Shown here: positions 38,610-48,640 of the stretch, one piece after another
Layout: each line of letters begins with the position of its first letter
How positions within the stretch are numbered: the first letter of the stretch is position 1
DNA from: Anarhynchus alexandrinus
Lineage: Eukaryota > Chordata > Aves > Charadriiformes > Charadriidae
Direction of reading: 5' to 3'
Length of the DNA stretch: 64,000 bases
NCBI GenBank assembly: GCA_008711295.1
Contig: VUYV01000614.1
Span: 62,001 to 126,000 of the forward strand
The notes under the pieces: model-generated
The model's database searches: none
Told to the model about the DNA's origin: nothing
What the model saw: the letters and a program-made list of their open reading frames with translations, nothing else
Translations under genes and position numbers: made by a program

Positions 38610-39250
38610 TCACAGAATCATGGAATATTCAGAGTTGGAAGGGACCTCTAGAGATCATCTAGTCCACCTCCCCTGCCAAAGCAGGATTGCCTAGAGCACA
38701 TTACTCAGGACTGCATCCAGGCAGGTCTTGAAAATCTCCAGAGAAGGGGACTCCACCACCTCCCTGGGCAGCCTGTTCCAGTGCTCTGTCACCCTAACTG
38801 TAAAGAAGTTTTTCCGTGTATTTGAATGGAACTTCCTGTGTTCCAACTTGTGCCCATTGCCCCTCGTCCTGTCACTGGGAACCACTGAAAAGAGTCTGGC
38901 TCCATCCTCCTTCAACCCACCCTTTAGATACTTGTACGCCATAATAAGGTCTCCCCTCAGCCTTCTCTTCTCCAGGCTAAAGAGTCCCAGCTCTCTCAGC
39001 CTTTCCTCGTAAGGACGATGCTCCAATCCCTCAATCATCTTAGTTTCCCTACGCTGGACTCTCTCCAGCAGTTCCCTGTCCCTCTTGAACTGGGGAGCCC
39101 AGAACTGGGCACAGTATTCCAGTTGTGGCCTCACCAGTGCAGAGTAGAGGGGGAGAATGACCTCCCTCGACCTACTGGCCACACTCTTCCCTATGCAGCC
39201 CAGGATTCCATTGGCCTTCCTGGAGACAAGGGCACATTGCTGACTCATGG
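38610..39250 (-). mobile_element. CR1 LINE, relatively young copy
   Basis: This is a 641-bp CR1 copy in minus orientation. The 3' end is at the left (the complement of CACAGAATCATGGAATATTC). The body is a single uninterrupted 185-codon frame at 38691-39248, from [20 protein letters not shown] through [18 protein letters not shown] and [18 protein letters not shown]. An intact frame over this length suggests a younger insertion than the other copies. The 5' part with the RT core is absent. It belongs to the same subfamily as the copies at 2.7 and 20.9 kb. Confidence 0.95.
38691..39248 (-). pseudogene. CR1 ORF2 C-terminal fragment, frame intact
   Basis: 185 codons of CR1 ORF2 C-terminus without stop or frameshift, ending with a natural stop after SNVL. 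Endonuclease and RT active-site regions are missing through 5' truncation, so no functional protein is expected. Confidence 0.85.
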
Positions 39251-41528
39251 TGAGTCACGTGGTATCAGCTTGTTATAAACAAGGCCACAATCCAGTCATA
39301 AAGGTGAATAATACAGGAGGGAAAAGAGAGAAAACAGGAGTAATGTTTGCAAGTTTCATGATTTGTTGAATGCCCTCAACCTGTATTAGTTCAGGCTGCA
39401 AATCTGTCAGGTCCCATGAGCTACATACATACTGCTGTTGTCAGTACTTGCATGGAACATCTCTAGAGGAGAAAGAGCAATCTAGGTGATCCTGGGTTTG
39501 CCTGGATCCTGGACTAGAGCTGCCAGCTGAGGGCTATGCATTAGCAATACAACACAAACATTAGGGACAACTCCAGGGCAGCAGGTACTGTCCGTCAAAG
39601 GTAAAGTAATAAAACATTTATTGTGCAAGCAATGCTATGCCCTTCACCTGCCCTCAAATTAGCTTTTCAATCACTCACATTAGTCTTATGTACATATTTA
39701 TGACAGTACAAACAGTGAGGAAAAAAACAGCCCTTTTGTGTTTGTAGACAACCTTGTCTAATAGAGCCCTGGCCTGCTGCTGGAGTCCTATGATGGTACT
39801 GAGGCAGAAGTAAAGGACAATTTGAAAGGTGCTACTTAGCACATCTGTAGCATGGCCAAGTGCTGGATGGAGTTCATCTCTCCACTTTATCATTTCCATC
39901 TCTTGAACTCTTAATCTGTTGTTATCAGTAACAAAAACATTCAGCCTTCTCTTGTGGGAGAAGCAGAAAAGAGGAATGGACAAACACCAGGTATACATAG
40001 TTTCTACAAAAGAAAATATAGAACAGGTTATAAAATAAGAGGACAGAATTCACTTAACAGGAAGATTCCACATTTTTTGGCTTGCAAACTCTCTTTCAAT
40101 ATTGCACACCAGTTGCAGCTGATGAACACAGCTAAGAAATGCAGAACAGGCAGCAGCCTATCTAATACCCAGTCATTTGACCTTTTTCCCTACTAGAGTA
40201 GTTTTAATGGCCAAACTTTAACTAGTAGGAATGAACTTCCTGACTTCTGGCTATCTGCTTTTCTGTTGCTGAAAGTTTCAACTCAAATCTATCAATCATT
40301 TGGAAAAAAGTACTACTAGTTGTATTAAATCTAACATTTTCTAAGGTTTGAATGCTTGACTTTCTGTCTTTAGTGTTCCTCTTTGTGCAGATTTTTATTC
40401 TGTGCCATTACATACTGTCACAGTGCTAAATTTTGATTGACTGGAATTATCTTAACGCTAGGTGCCAATGTCAAGGTACAGAGGAACTCTGAAAGGTAAC
40501 CCTAAAAAACTACAAAAGGCTATCTGGATTTGTAAGAGTACAAGAAAAACAACCATATGAAGTAATGCAAGTTGTCAGCTAAGCTTCCTCGTCTTTGCCC
40601 ACAAAACCAGTTTATTCCTTAAGTATAACTAAAAAACAAGTTTTGACAATTCAACTTTTATACAGTGGACAGATGTACTTACGGCACACAGTTACAACAG
40701 AAAACATAATTACTAATTGTATTTTCTGATCTGTCATTTCAAAGATGGTCTTTAAGCTCTGCAAAAATGTTGAATTACAGTTTTCAAAGTGGTGTGGCCT
40801 AATTCTACAAAATTTCTTCAATTTCTAGGAAATTGAGGTTCATCGTCTTCATCAGATGCCAAGCAAAACAGCAGGACATCATGAATCTTACTAGATAATT
40901 TTCCGTTCTTTTTTTTTTTCTTTCTTTTCTGGTTTCATGTAATACAAACCAGTATGTTTTCTTGTTGAATACAGACCTCTGTTTTTTAGCAAAAATGCCT
41001 GTTTTGCCAGGTACTGCTTAAACATATGTCTATGTTATATAAATATTTTTTGTATGCAGTCAATCTGTTGGGTTAAATTGGAAATTTTTCATATATATAT
41101 TGGATATTTATCATCATGCATGTTCCTCACTGCAACTACTATAGATAATCAAGTTCTTTTACGTATATTCATATTTGATCCCTTTTACTTCTTTAAGATT
41201 TCTCTACCTAATGCTATAAATAGTAAACAAATCTAATCAAAATGTAATCAAGTAGAGCCAATGATACGTTCTCAGTTTGGTTTTTGGTTTTGTTTTTGTT
41301 TTTGCTTTTTTTTTTCCACAGGGAATGTATAGCCTAGTCATTTCTGATCACATAACACCTCTGTGGAAAATCCAGATGCTGCCTAGATGGGAAAATAATG
41401 GTAAAAAAATATCCAAAACATTATTAGCAGCTTCTAATGAAGGACAGGAGAAGCCAGTGTCATGTAACTAGCCAGTTCTCTCTGCATCAGCAGCTCCATT
41501 ACTGAGAGCGCGCAAGGTTAAAGGACAG

Positions 41529-41610
41529 TCGGATTTTCAAAAGCGCCTAAGGGAGTCAGGAACAGAAATATCAATTATTTCAATGGGAATTAGTACATAC
41601 TATACTTCAG
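41529..41610. repeat. Ancient amniote SINE tail fragment
   Basis: GGATTTTCAAAAGCGCCTAAG followed by GGAGTCAGGA and then TTTCAATGGGAATTAGTAC resembles the terminal part of amniote MIR1-like SINEs, in which a 'gattttcaaaggtgcctaagggagttagg' block is followed by 'tcaatgggagttaggc'. It is diverged and short. Confidence 0.45.
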
Positions 41611-43552
41611 CCTTGATGCCTACCAATAGGTCCAGGAGTCTTTAATATCCTATTAAAGGTGGCTACAAATGACCTACCTGTCATTGCCACAGCCACAGGC
41701 CGGCATTTTAATGTCCACCCATATTCCTGCCACTCAAACAACTCATGTCAATCTGAGCCCTGTTTAATCATCTTTTCCCATGACCTGAAACGTTCTTCTG
41801 AAACCCTCATTGAAGGGGAAGAGTTGTGAAGGGAATGGGTGATGTATCTTGCAGAGCGTTCTGGCAAACACCTCATAAAAATAAGGTAATTTTGCAGTCT
41901 CTGCAGAAAGAAACTTTAATTTCCAAACTGTGACAGGAGGTAAACAGGAAAATGAGGCTCCCATCTTCTCTTTTCGTTGCTCATTTCCTACATTTGTCCA
42001 AACCACTGTTATCTTCAAATTCTCCTGAATCCCTTTTGATTATCTTTAGGGCCACCAAATAGTTCTTGAAAAATTACAAGTCACATCAATAGTTGGCAGT
42101 GAAGTCTGTGCCTTACTTTGTAACTTGACGTGCATCCTTATCAGGAAGTGCTAAACGAAAAAGTTTCTTATGTCACCTTTTCCCAGTAAATCCACCCACA
42201 GCACCATATCATGTCTTCTCACATATTGTGGCTGCTACTTAATAAAAAGTAAGGAGCTTGTGGTATAGAAACTTTGGCCAATCTGGGTGTTTAACTGACT
42301 TTAGGGTCAAAGGAGAGCAGGAACCAAAACTGCTTTGTGGATCTTTACATTTGCTACTTAGTTTCTACAGTTGGTCTATCTCTACAATGCCAGACATTTT
42401 TTAAGGAAGTGCATAAATAGTAATAATCTTTTTTTTATTCAAATAAGATAATGTGTTCTGTTTGTTTTTTTTTTTAAAAGCCTTACATTTTATTTATATT
42501 TACTCATTTGAAGGAGATTTTGTTTAACAACAACCCAGAGAATTCCTTGCTACTAATAACAGCAACCTCAGTAGAGTTTATTCTCTCAAGGTTGAGGCAA
42601 TCTACCTTTGAATGTCAACCATGCGCTCCTTAACAAATGATCTTTGTCAGCAATCAAAACTAACATCTTCTTATAATCTGATCCACTTACCTCTGAATTA
42701 ATTTCATTTTGGACACAAATCATGGAAAATTTGGGACTAAGGTTCATTTTGGTAGGATTGCTCTGGGTGAAGCTCTTCCCACCTGTGTTTTTCATTCATG
42801 ACAAAAATGATTACTTAATATTTACATTGCAGCAACAACATGGGATTCTCTTAAGAATTAGGTTCTATTTTAGATGATATGTGCAAATACACATAAATTT
42901 GAATTCCATATCTCATATTCCCTGCCAGTATCTACCATTTGGCTTATCTGGGCCTGATAATCAACACTTTAGACACGCCCTGAATAGCTCTATAACTCAC
43001 AAAATGCTTTTTTCTATTTTATTCAGACATACAAGGTGTAAAGTTGTGTGGTGATCTTTTAAAACGTATCAATAGGAAAACCATCCAGATTTAAGGTATA
43101 TCAAGCCTATGGTGTGAGCTAGTCTGTGGGAAAAATTACATTGTAACTGAGTCCATAATTAGCACAGCTGGTTTTGTACTTACACAAAATTACTCACATA
43201 CTTATTAAAAAAAAAATCAAACCAAACACAAAATTTAGGAAAAACAAATATTTCAGGCTGCTTAAAAAGCTTTAATTTGTCCCCTGTACCTAGCTCCATG
43301 ATACAGTCCTTGACTGGTCACTGATTATTGTTTTTTCCAGAGAGCTCCAGCATTATTCAGGACAGGAGGCATACAATACTCATTTAGTAAAACACTGCTC
43401 ATTATCCTAATTTACTCTCATGCTTCAATATGTGGGCCACATTTTACATTTAGTGTGTATTTCAAATCTTTCTATAAAGACTGCATTTTCTCATTGGATT
43501 TTCTATAGCGCTCATTACTACAGCGGATGATTGCTTCATAAATCTACCTGTC

Positions 43553-43660
43553 TTTGCAATACCTCTGTGAGATGAGTGTCTGGTGTCATCTCCATTCTAC
43601 AGGTTGGATGTTAAGGCTGAAAGATGTTAAGGTTAAAAGCACACATACTTTTTTAGTGGT
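43553..43660 (-). repeat. Possible MIR fragment (3' half)
   Basis: In plus-strand reading, CTCTGTGAGATGAGTGTCTG, then TCATCTCCATTCTACAGGTTGG and TTAAGGCTGAAAGATGTTAAG parallel the complement of a MIR ('ctgtgaggtaggtattattatccccattttacagatgaggaaactgaggcacagagaggttaag'). The element would lie on the minus strand. Confidence 0.5.
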
Positions 43661-43864
43661 CAATCTGAGATGCCTACATGCATTATTTTTGGTGGGGTTT
43701 TTTTGTTTGTTTTGGAGGACAGCATTAGGCACATTCAGAGAGAGTGATCACTTATTCCAGTTGCACTTGTGAACGTTTGGTATTTCCACAAACTGGACCT
43801 CTGGGTTTCCAGTTAGGTACCCAGAAAATTAGGATCAAACTCATGACTGCTCTGTGAAGAAATG

Positions 43865-43955
43865 GCTTATGAAACCTGGCAAGCATCACACAAAAACGTG
43901 ATTCCAGAGGCAGAGTTAGAATCCAGTTCTCCAGGGGAGCATTGCCTCTGCTACA
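43865..43955 (-). repeat. Possible MIR fragment (5' half)
   Basis: CCTGGCAAGCATCACACAAA, then CCAGAGGCAGAGTTAGAATC and CAGTTCTCCAGGGGAGC parallel the complement of the MIR 5' half ('cttgcccaaggtcacacagc ... ggcagagccgggattcgaacccaggtctcc'). It has the same orientation as the fragment at 43553, and about 200 bp of unrelated sequence lie between, so the two could be halves of one MIR split by an insertion. Confidence 0.45.
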
Positions 43956-44287
43956 AGATCGTTCATCAACCTGCAATTCCTTTCTTCATTTCTAACACAA
44001 TTTCTAACTTCTACAATAAAAATTGCGGACAGTATTCTACTTACCCTACATCGTTCTGATTCAGCCTCACTCATCAGTGGCCCCCCAATCTCCTTTAAAA
44101 AGAGTGCCCTGCACTTCAAAATTTGAATCTCTGCACTGAATCTCTCTTCCTCTTCACCTTTCATTCCCACAATTTCCACTCAGCAGACTTCTGTTCCCAT
44201 TTTAGTTCTTTACCTTTTCTAATACAGTTGTTGCTCTAGCTACTGCCTTCTTCCCACTGTGTCTCCCTGCTCTCTGTGCAGCCCCCC

Positions 44288-44288
44288 N
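44288..44288. other. Ambiguous base (N)
   Basis: A single N follows a run of six C. It marks an unresolved base or homopolymer length in the assembly and has no biological meaning. Confidence 0.99.
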
Positions 44289-44616
44289 AATATTTAAAGA
44301 TCAGATATAAACTTTTTTCACATTGTCTGGGCAGGAGCAGAAAATCATTGTGGGCATACCAACACCAAATGCAGTGCTTCCAGCTATGGCCAATATATAC
44401 AATTACTGCAGAAGTCCCACCTGGTCTCTCAGCCCCAGTGTGGCATTTACTATGCTCTACTGTTCTCGGGTACTGTAAGTTCTTCTAAATTAAGTTGTGC
44501 TGATGAGCTAGGGTGACAGCTGTGGCAAACTGCTTTGTCAGTTTGTGAGCCAAGACCTGTCTGCTCATCATAAGGTGCAAAGATACTAATAGTAATTTCC
44601 ACACTGTGCTGGAATA

Positions 44617-44637
44617 CCCATCTAACTGTTAGATGGG
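44617..44637. repeat. 21-bp near-perfect palindrome
   Basis: CCCATCTAAC and GTTAGATGGG are exact 10-bp inverted arms around one central T. It could be a binding site or a chance palindrome. Confidence 0.9.
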
Positions 44638-44879
44638 CTTATTAGTGTCTATGTCATGATGTCTGGATTTTAGTTCCAGAGTTGTCTCACTCACTCCTTG
44701 CTTGGGGATCCTTGCATCGTCCTCCCCTCTGTACCAAAGTAATGCTCCCAATATTCATAAGATAACACATTTTTTCCTCTAAGGATGAGAAGATATACTG
44801 TAGTTTATGCAATAGTTGGAGTATGTAAAGTTGTATATGTAAAAGCAAGGTTTGAATGGATGTGATGGACACATACTTT

Positions 44880-45180
44880 CACTGCAGCCGGATGCCTCTC
44901 TGAGCCTCTCAATGGCCTCTGCCCTTTCTGGGCTCCCACTGCTACCGCTGGTAATGGCAATGGCTACCTGCTCATGAAAATTTTCCAGAAGTGCTGTTGC
45001 AGCTACTATGGTCCAAACCAGGAGCTGTTTTGCTGTCACCGGAGTTGAGCCTGGACGTGCTGGAGGCCCTGGTTAACATTCTGCCCCTGATAACTGAAGT
45101 CAATGAGGTCTCCTCACCTCTGGAGTTGTTTGTTAGGTATTGTTCAACCTGGCTAGAGAAAATTCCTAACTAGGACTTCT
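44880..45180. other. GC-richer unexplained intronic island
   Basis: About 300 bp, including GCAGCCGGATGCCTCTCTGA and GAGTTGAGCCTGGACGTGCT, are clearly richer in G+C than the flanks. There are short open frames on both strands (minus 44779-45039, plus 44991-45173). Neither peptide is recognised. It could be an old exon, a conserved noncoding element or an unknown repeat. Confidence 0.25.
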
Positions 45181-46153
45181 CAAAATAATTCCAAACCCCA
45201 AAAGGTATGACTTTGGAATTGGCTAGATTCTGCCAAAACCAAACTGCAAAAATTAATCTAAAATAAAATGTCCTTAAAGACTATAATGAACCTTTCATTT
45301 CTTCTTGTGATTTACACACACCACAGATTAAAATGTAATATCCAGTTGTATTTTTCATAAATTGTCCTGTACTATACAGTAGTTTTCCTGAAAAACCCCT
45401 GATACATATCCAGAAAAATACTGTATAAATGTATTCTTGTTTGAAGTTCTGAGTAAACAGTTGTATATCTATTATGATAGTAATCTTATCTTAGATTTTA
45501 AAAAAATCTAATATTTTTATTAATCTATTTATTAGTAGATTCCATATAATCTCAGTGCACACAGGAGGCGCAGGGTTACAGAAAAGGATTATAGAGTGAA
45601 CACTGCTTATTAAATTAGCATCTGTGACTCTTAGAGAAGCCACAAGAAGAGATCAAAAGTCAATGCTATTTCCCCCATGCATTTCCCTCAGTGTAAAAGA
45701 AAACAGTCAACATATGGATACACATCCAGTGCCTCAAGCAATGAAAACCATAAGTGCTCCTCATTCTGCCATTATCGTAATTATTAATACAATATCTTCC
45801 TTTTATGGGTACCATTTTGTCACAGAACCAAACCTCCCTCCCTCCTGCCACACTGTTCTAGTGCCCATATTTGAGTCAGAGTCCTCTGACTTTATATTCT
45901 TCACTCTGTGTAATACTAGCTCTGAAGTTTGGCACCGTGTCTGATTCCTCTGTCCCTAATATTGACTTCTCTGTCATTGTGGTGTTCTATAGTTCACCCC
46001 ATATCATAGCTAACAGCATACTATCCTAACAATATCAAAGCTTAGGATGGCAATGTCTGTGTCAATGTTTGATTTCCCACATCCCAATCTATCGTTTTTG
46101 CAGGGCCTGGAAGATTTCCTTTATTACTTAATTTTGTATTTTTCATACCTCAT

Positions 46154-47047
46154 TCTTGCAGGTGACACCAAACTGGGAGGAGTGGCTGATGTGCCAGAGG
46201 GTCGTGCTGCCACCCAGAGGGACCTTGACAAGCTGGAGAAATGGGCTTACAGAAATATCACGAAGTTTAATAGGGAAAAGTGTAAAGTCTTGCACTTGGG
46301 GAAAAACAGCTCCATGCACCAGTATATGCTGGGGGCCACCCAGCTGGGAAGCAACTTGACAGAATAGCCCCTGGGGGTCCTGATAGATGCCAAGTTGAAT
46401 ATGAGCCATCGATGTGCCCTTGTGGCCGAGAAGGCTACTGGCATCCTGGGCTGCATTAGGCAAAGTATTGCCAGCAGGTCAAGGGAGATGATCCTTCCTC
46501 TCTACTATGCACTGGTGAGGGCACACCTGGAGTGCTGTTTCCAGTTCTGGGCTTCCCAGTACAGGAGAGAGATGGAATTACTGGAGAGAGTCCACTGAAG
46601 AGCCACTAAGATGATTAAGGGACTTGAGTGTCTCTCGTATGAAGAGAAGCTGAGAGCTCTGGGACTGTCCAGCCTGGAGAAGAGAAGGCTCAGGGGGATC
46701 TCATTAATGTGTATAAACACCTGAAGGGAGGGTGCAAAGAGGATGGAGCCAGGCTCTTTTCAGTGGTGCCCAGTACCAGGACCAGAGGCAATGGGCACAA
46801 ACTGAAAGACAGGAGGTTCTCTCCGAGAATCAGGAAACACTTCTTTACTATGAGGGTGACCAAGCACTGGTACAGGTTGCCCAGGGAACCTACAGAGTCT
46901 CCATCCTTGGAAATATTCAAAAGCTGTCTAGACACGGTCCTGGGAAACTGGCTTTAGGTGGCCCTGCCTGATCAGGTAGTTTGGACTAGATGAACTCTGA
47001 GGTCCCTTCCAACCTCAACTATTCAGTGATTCTCTGGTTTTGCGATT
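46154..47047 (+). mobile_element. CR1 LINE, 5'-truncated at the RT active-site region
   Basis: This 890-bp plus-strand CR1 starts at the GDTKLGGVADVPEG-coding stretch, just inside the FADDTKLGG box. It continues through [34 protein letters not shown] and [13 protein letters not shown], and ends at AGGTCCCTTCCAACCTCAAC with GTGATTCTCTG. A TAG at 46365 and frame changes break ORF2. The TAGATGAACTCTGAGGTCCC 3' tail differs from the other copies and indicates another subfamily. It is antisense to CNTNAP2. Confidence 0.95.
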
Positions 47048-47057
47048 CTCCCTGCTC

Positions 47058-47079
47058 TTTTTTTTTTTTTTTTTTTTTT
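47058..47079 (+). repeat. Poly(T) tract, 22 bp
   Basis: A run of 22 T starts about a dozen bases after the 3' end of the plus-strand CR1 at 46154-47047. CR1 elements lack poly(A) tails, so this tract is not the element's own tail. It may have been a pre-existing feature of the insertion site or a later expansion. Confidence 0.9.
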
Positions 47080-47394
47080 AAATCCCTGACATACCATTAG
47101 ACTTCTGTAGCTCTATGTTCATTAATAGCTGTATGAATTTCTCAATTAACACAAAATGGTTTATGAGCCAGTATTGATTCAATTACCAACAGGTTGCTAT
47201 TAATGGGAAAAGTGTTCATTAAAGTATGGTTCAGTTGGTCACTGAACATTGCATACCATGTAAAATATGATGTTGCCTGTTGTGATAAGAGACACAAACA
47301 GCTAAAGCTTACAAATGAAGCGTTCTAAGAGCACAGAGAGGGTCTCACACAAAATGATGATGAGCTTTACGTAGTAGCTTCATTTTTAGAGTGT

Positions 47395-47545
47395 TTATGG
47401 GGAATATCAGAGATGCAGGTTTAATTCTCTTTTCTGCCTGAAGGGATTTAAACCCACATCAATTACCTCACAGCGGACTGCCCCTGTTACCAGGCTGTAA
47501 AATACTCTGGGGTAGGACTTCCTCAGTCCCTCTGTTAAAATTGTT
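47395..47545 (-). repeat. Ancient amniote MIR/AmnSINE-like element
   Basis: GCAGGTTTAATTCTCTTTTC, TGCCTGAAGGGATTTAAACC, CACATCAATTACCTCACAGC, CTGTTACCAGGCTGTAAAAT and ACTCTGGGGTAGG follow in order the recalled pattern of an amniote tRNA-derived SINE in reverse ('caggttcaattccctgctctgcc ... gggatttgaacccaggtctcccacatc ... gccctaaccaccaggctata ... tattctggg'). GGGATTTAAACC would be a decayed B-box complement, hence the minus-strand call. Confidence 0.55.
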
Positions 47546-48075
47546 CCACCTGGGATGAATCAATAACTATTTATTAGAGAAGAAACTAGAACCAATTCTC
47601 ACTGTCTCATTCCAAATGGGCTATAGGATTGTATTCTCAACCAACAGGCCAATGAATATTTAATTATCTCATGCAAAGCGCAATAGCTTCCTCTGAAATA
47701 CAGAGCCTCATTCCATAATACTCTTTAAGCCTAGTTCTTAACATATTTTTCTCATGAAAGATGGATAATGAGGGTTGGAGTCACTAGATGAGTGATTTCA
47801 AGTCATCTCTCTCACGTTCTACAGGCAAATGCAGCAATAGTACTCCAAAATGGAGAAATTTTGGGGAAAAAAAAAATGAAGTTGCAGAGATAAAATGTAA
47901 ACACCGTATTGTAATATAACTGAATATGATGGAGACAAAGTTGCATGGGCAGCCAAAATGCTGGCCTTTCCTATTAGGACTTGACTTTGCAATTTTAGCT
48001 TTCAAAATAACAGCAGTACTGTAAAAGTTAAGAGAGTCTGGTCATTCTCGCCCTACCTTCTTGTAAACCACTCAC

Positions 48076-48232
48076 CATTGCTTATAATCAGCATCACAGT
48101 TGCAGTAGTACTTGGGATCAGTACAGTTGCGTTCGATGCCGCAGGCACATTTTTGAATGCCAGGTCCTGATCCACCCCAGTAGTAGTGCTTCTCATTGGC
48201 TTTTCCAACCCACCAGGTATATGGATTCCCTT
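48076..48232 (-). CDS. CNTNAP2: CNTNAP2 internal exon (fibrinogen-like region)
   Basis: This is an internal coding exon of 157 bp on the minus strand, with no start or stop codon of its own. An AG acceptor (TTTCTTGCAG) precedes it and a GTGAGT donor follows CAATG. It begins with two bases of a split codon (probably Glu), encodes 51 residues from Gly-Asn-Pro-Tyr-Thr-Trp-Trp to Tyr-Lys-Gln, and ends with TG of a split Trp codon. The peptide includes [18 protein letters not shown] followed by [11 protein letters not shown] and five cysteines, which matches the fibrinogen-like region of Caspr2 as I recall the family; CNTNAP4 and CNTNAP5 differ more. RNCT is a possible N-glycosylation sequon. Caspr2 is a single-pass neuronal membrane protein that partners contactin-2 and helps cluster Kv1 channels beside nodes of Ranvier. 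The next exon downstream is at 16500-16627. I cannot assign an exon number with certainty. Confidence 0.96.
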
Positions 48233-48624
48233 CTGCAAGAAATAAAAGTGCAAGGTTATGATGCATCAAAGAGGTAGAGACATGTAGATGTTAACAACAC
48301 ACAACTGGATGGCCATCCCGCATTTCTGGCAAATGAATACATTAATTATTATTGAGCAATTCAAAGGACCTTGCTAGGTAAACAAAACACATTTTCTTTT
48401 CTGTATTCATGCAATTTATAAGGATTGAAATAAATTAAATATTTTTTATCTTGTATGCTCTTTGTTTAGCTTTTTAATTGTTCTCAGCTTATATAATGAA
48501 AATACGTGGGCAGGTTCCATAATTATTTTCAATTAATTTCAAATTCATATAGTAAGCTATCAGATGGATTATTCAATATTTGACCACAAATGTTGCACAG
48601 AAAGATGCATTCATTTGCTCTGTC

Positions 48625-48640
48625 TTTTTTTTTTTTTTTT
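48625..48640 (+). repeat. Poly(T) tract, 16 bp
   Basis: A run of 16 T in the intron 5' of the upstream CNTNAP2 exon; no adjoining element recognised. Confidence 0.9.

Larger units (their letters stand above)
16628..48075 (-). other. CNTNAP2: CNTNAP2 intron, complete (31.4 kb)
   Basis: This intron runs on the minus strand from the GTGAGT donor at 48075 to the AG acceptor at 16628. It holds CR1, L3-like, LTR and ancient SINE copies, listed separately, and two exon-like segments near its 3' end. The remaining sequence is AT-rich and I see no other coding potential in it. Very long introns are characteristic of this gene in amniotes. Confidence 0.93.

Noticed and set aside
48053..48253. Minus-strand ORF overlapping the CNTNAP2 exon in another frame
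   Set aside because: It is a shadow of the real exon frame; only the frame with [13 protein letters not shown] matches the family and joins the next exon.
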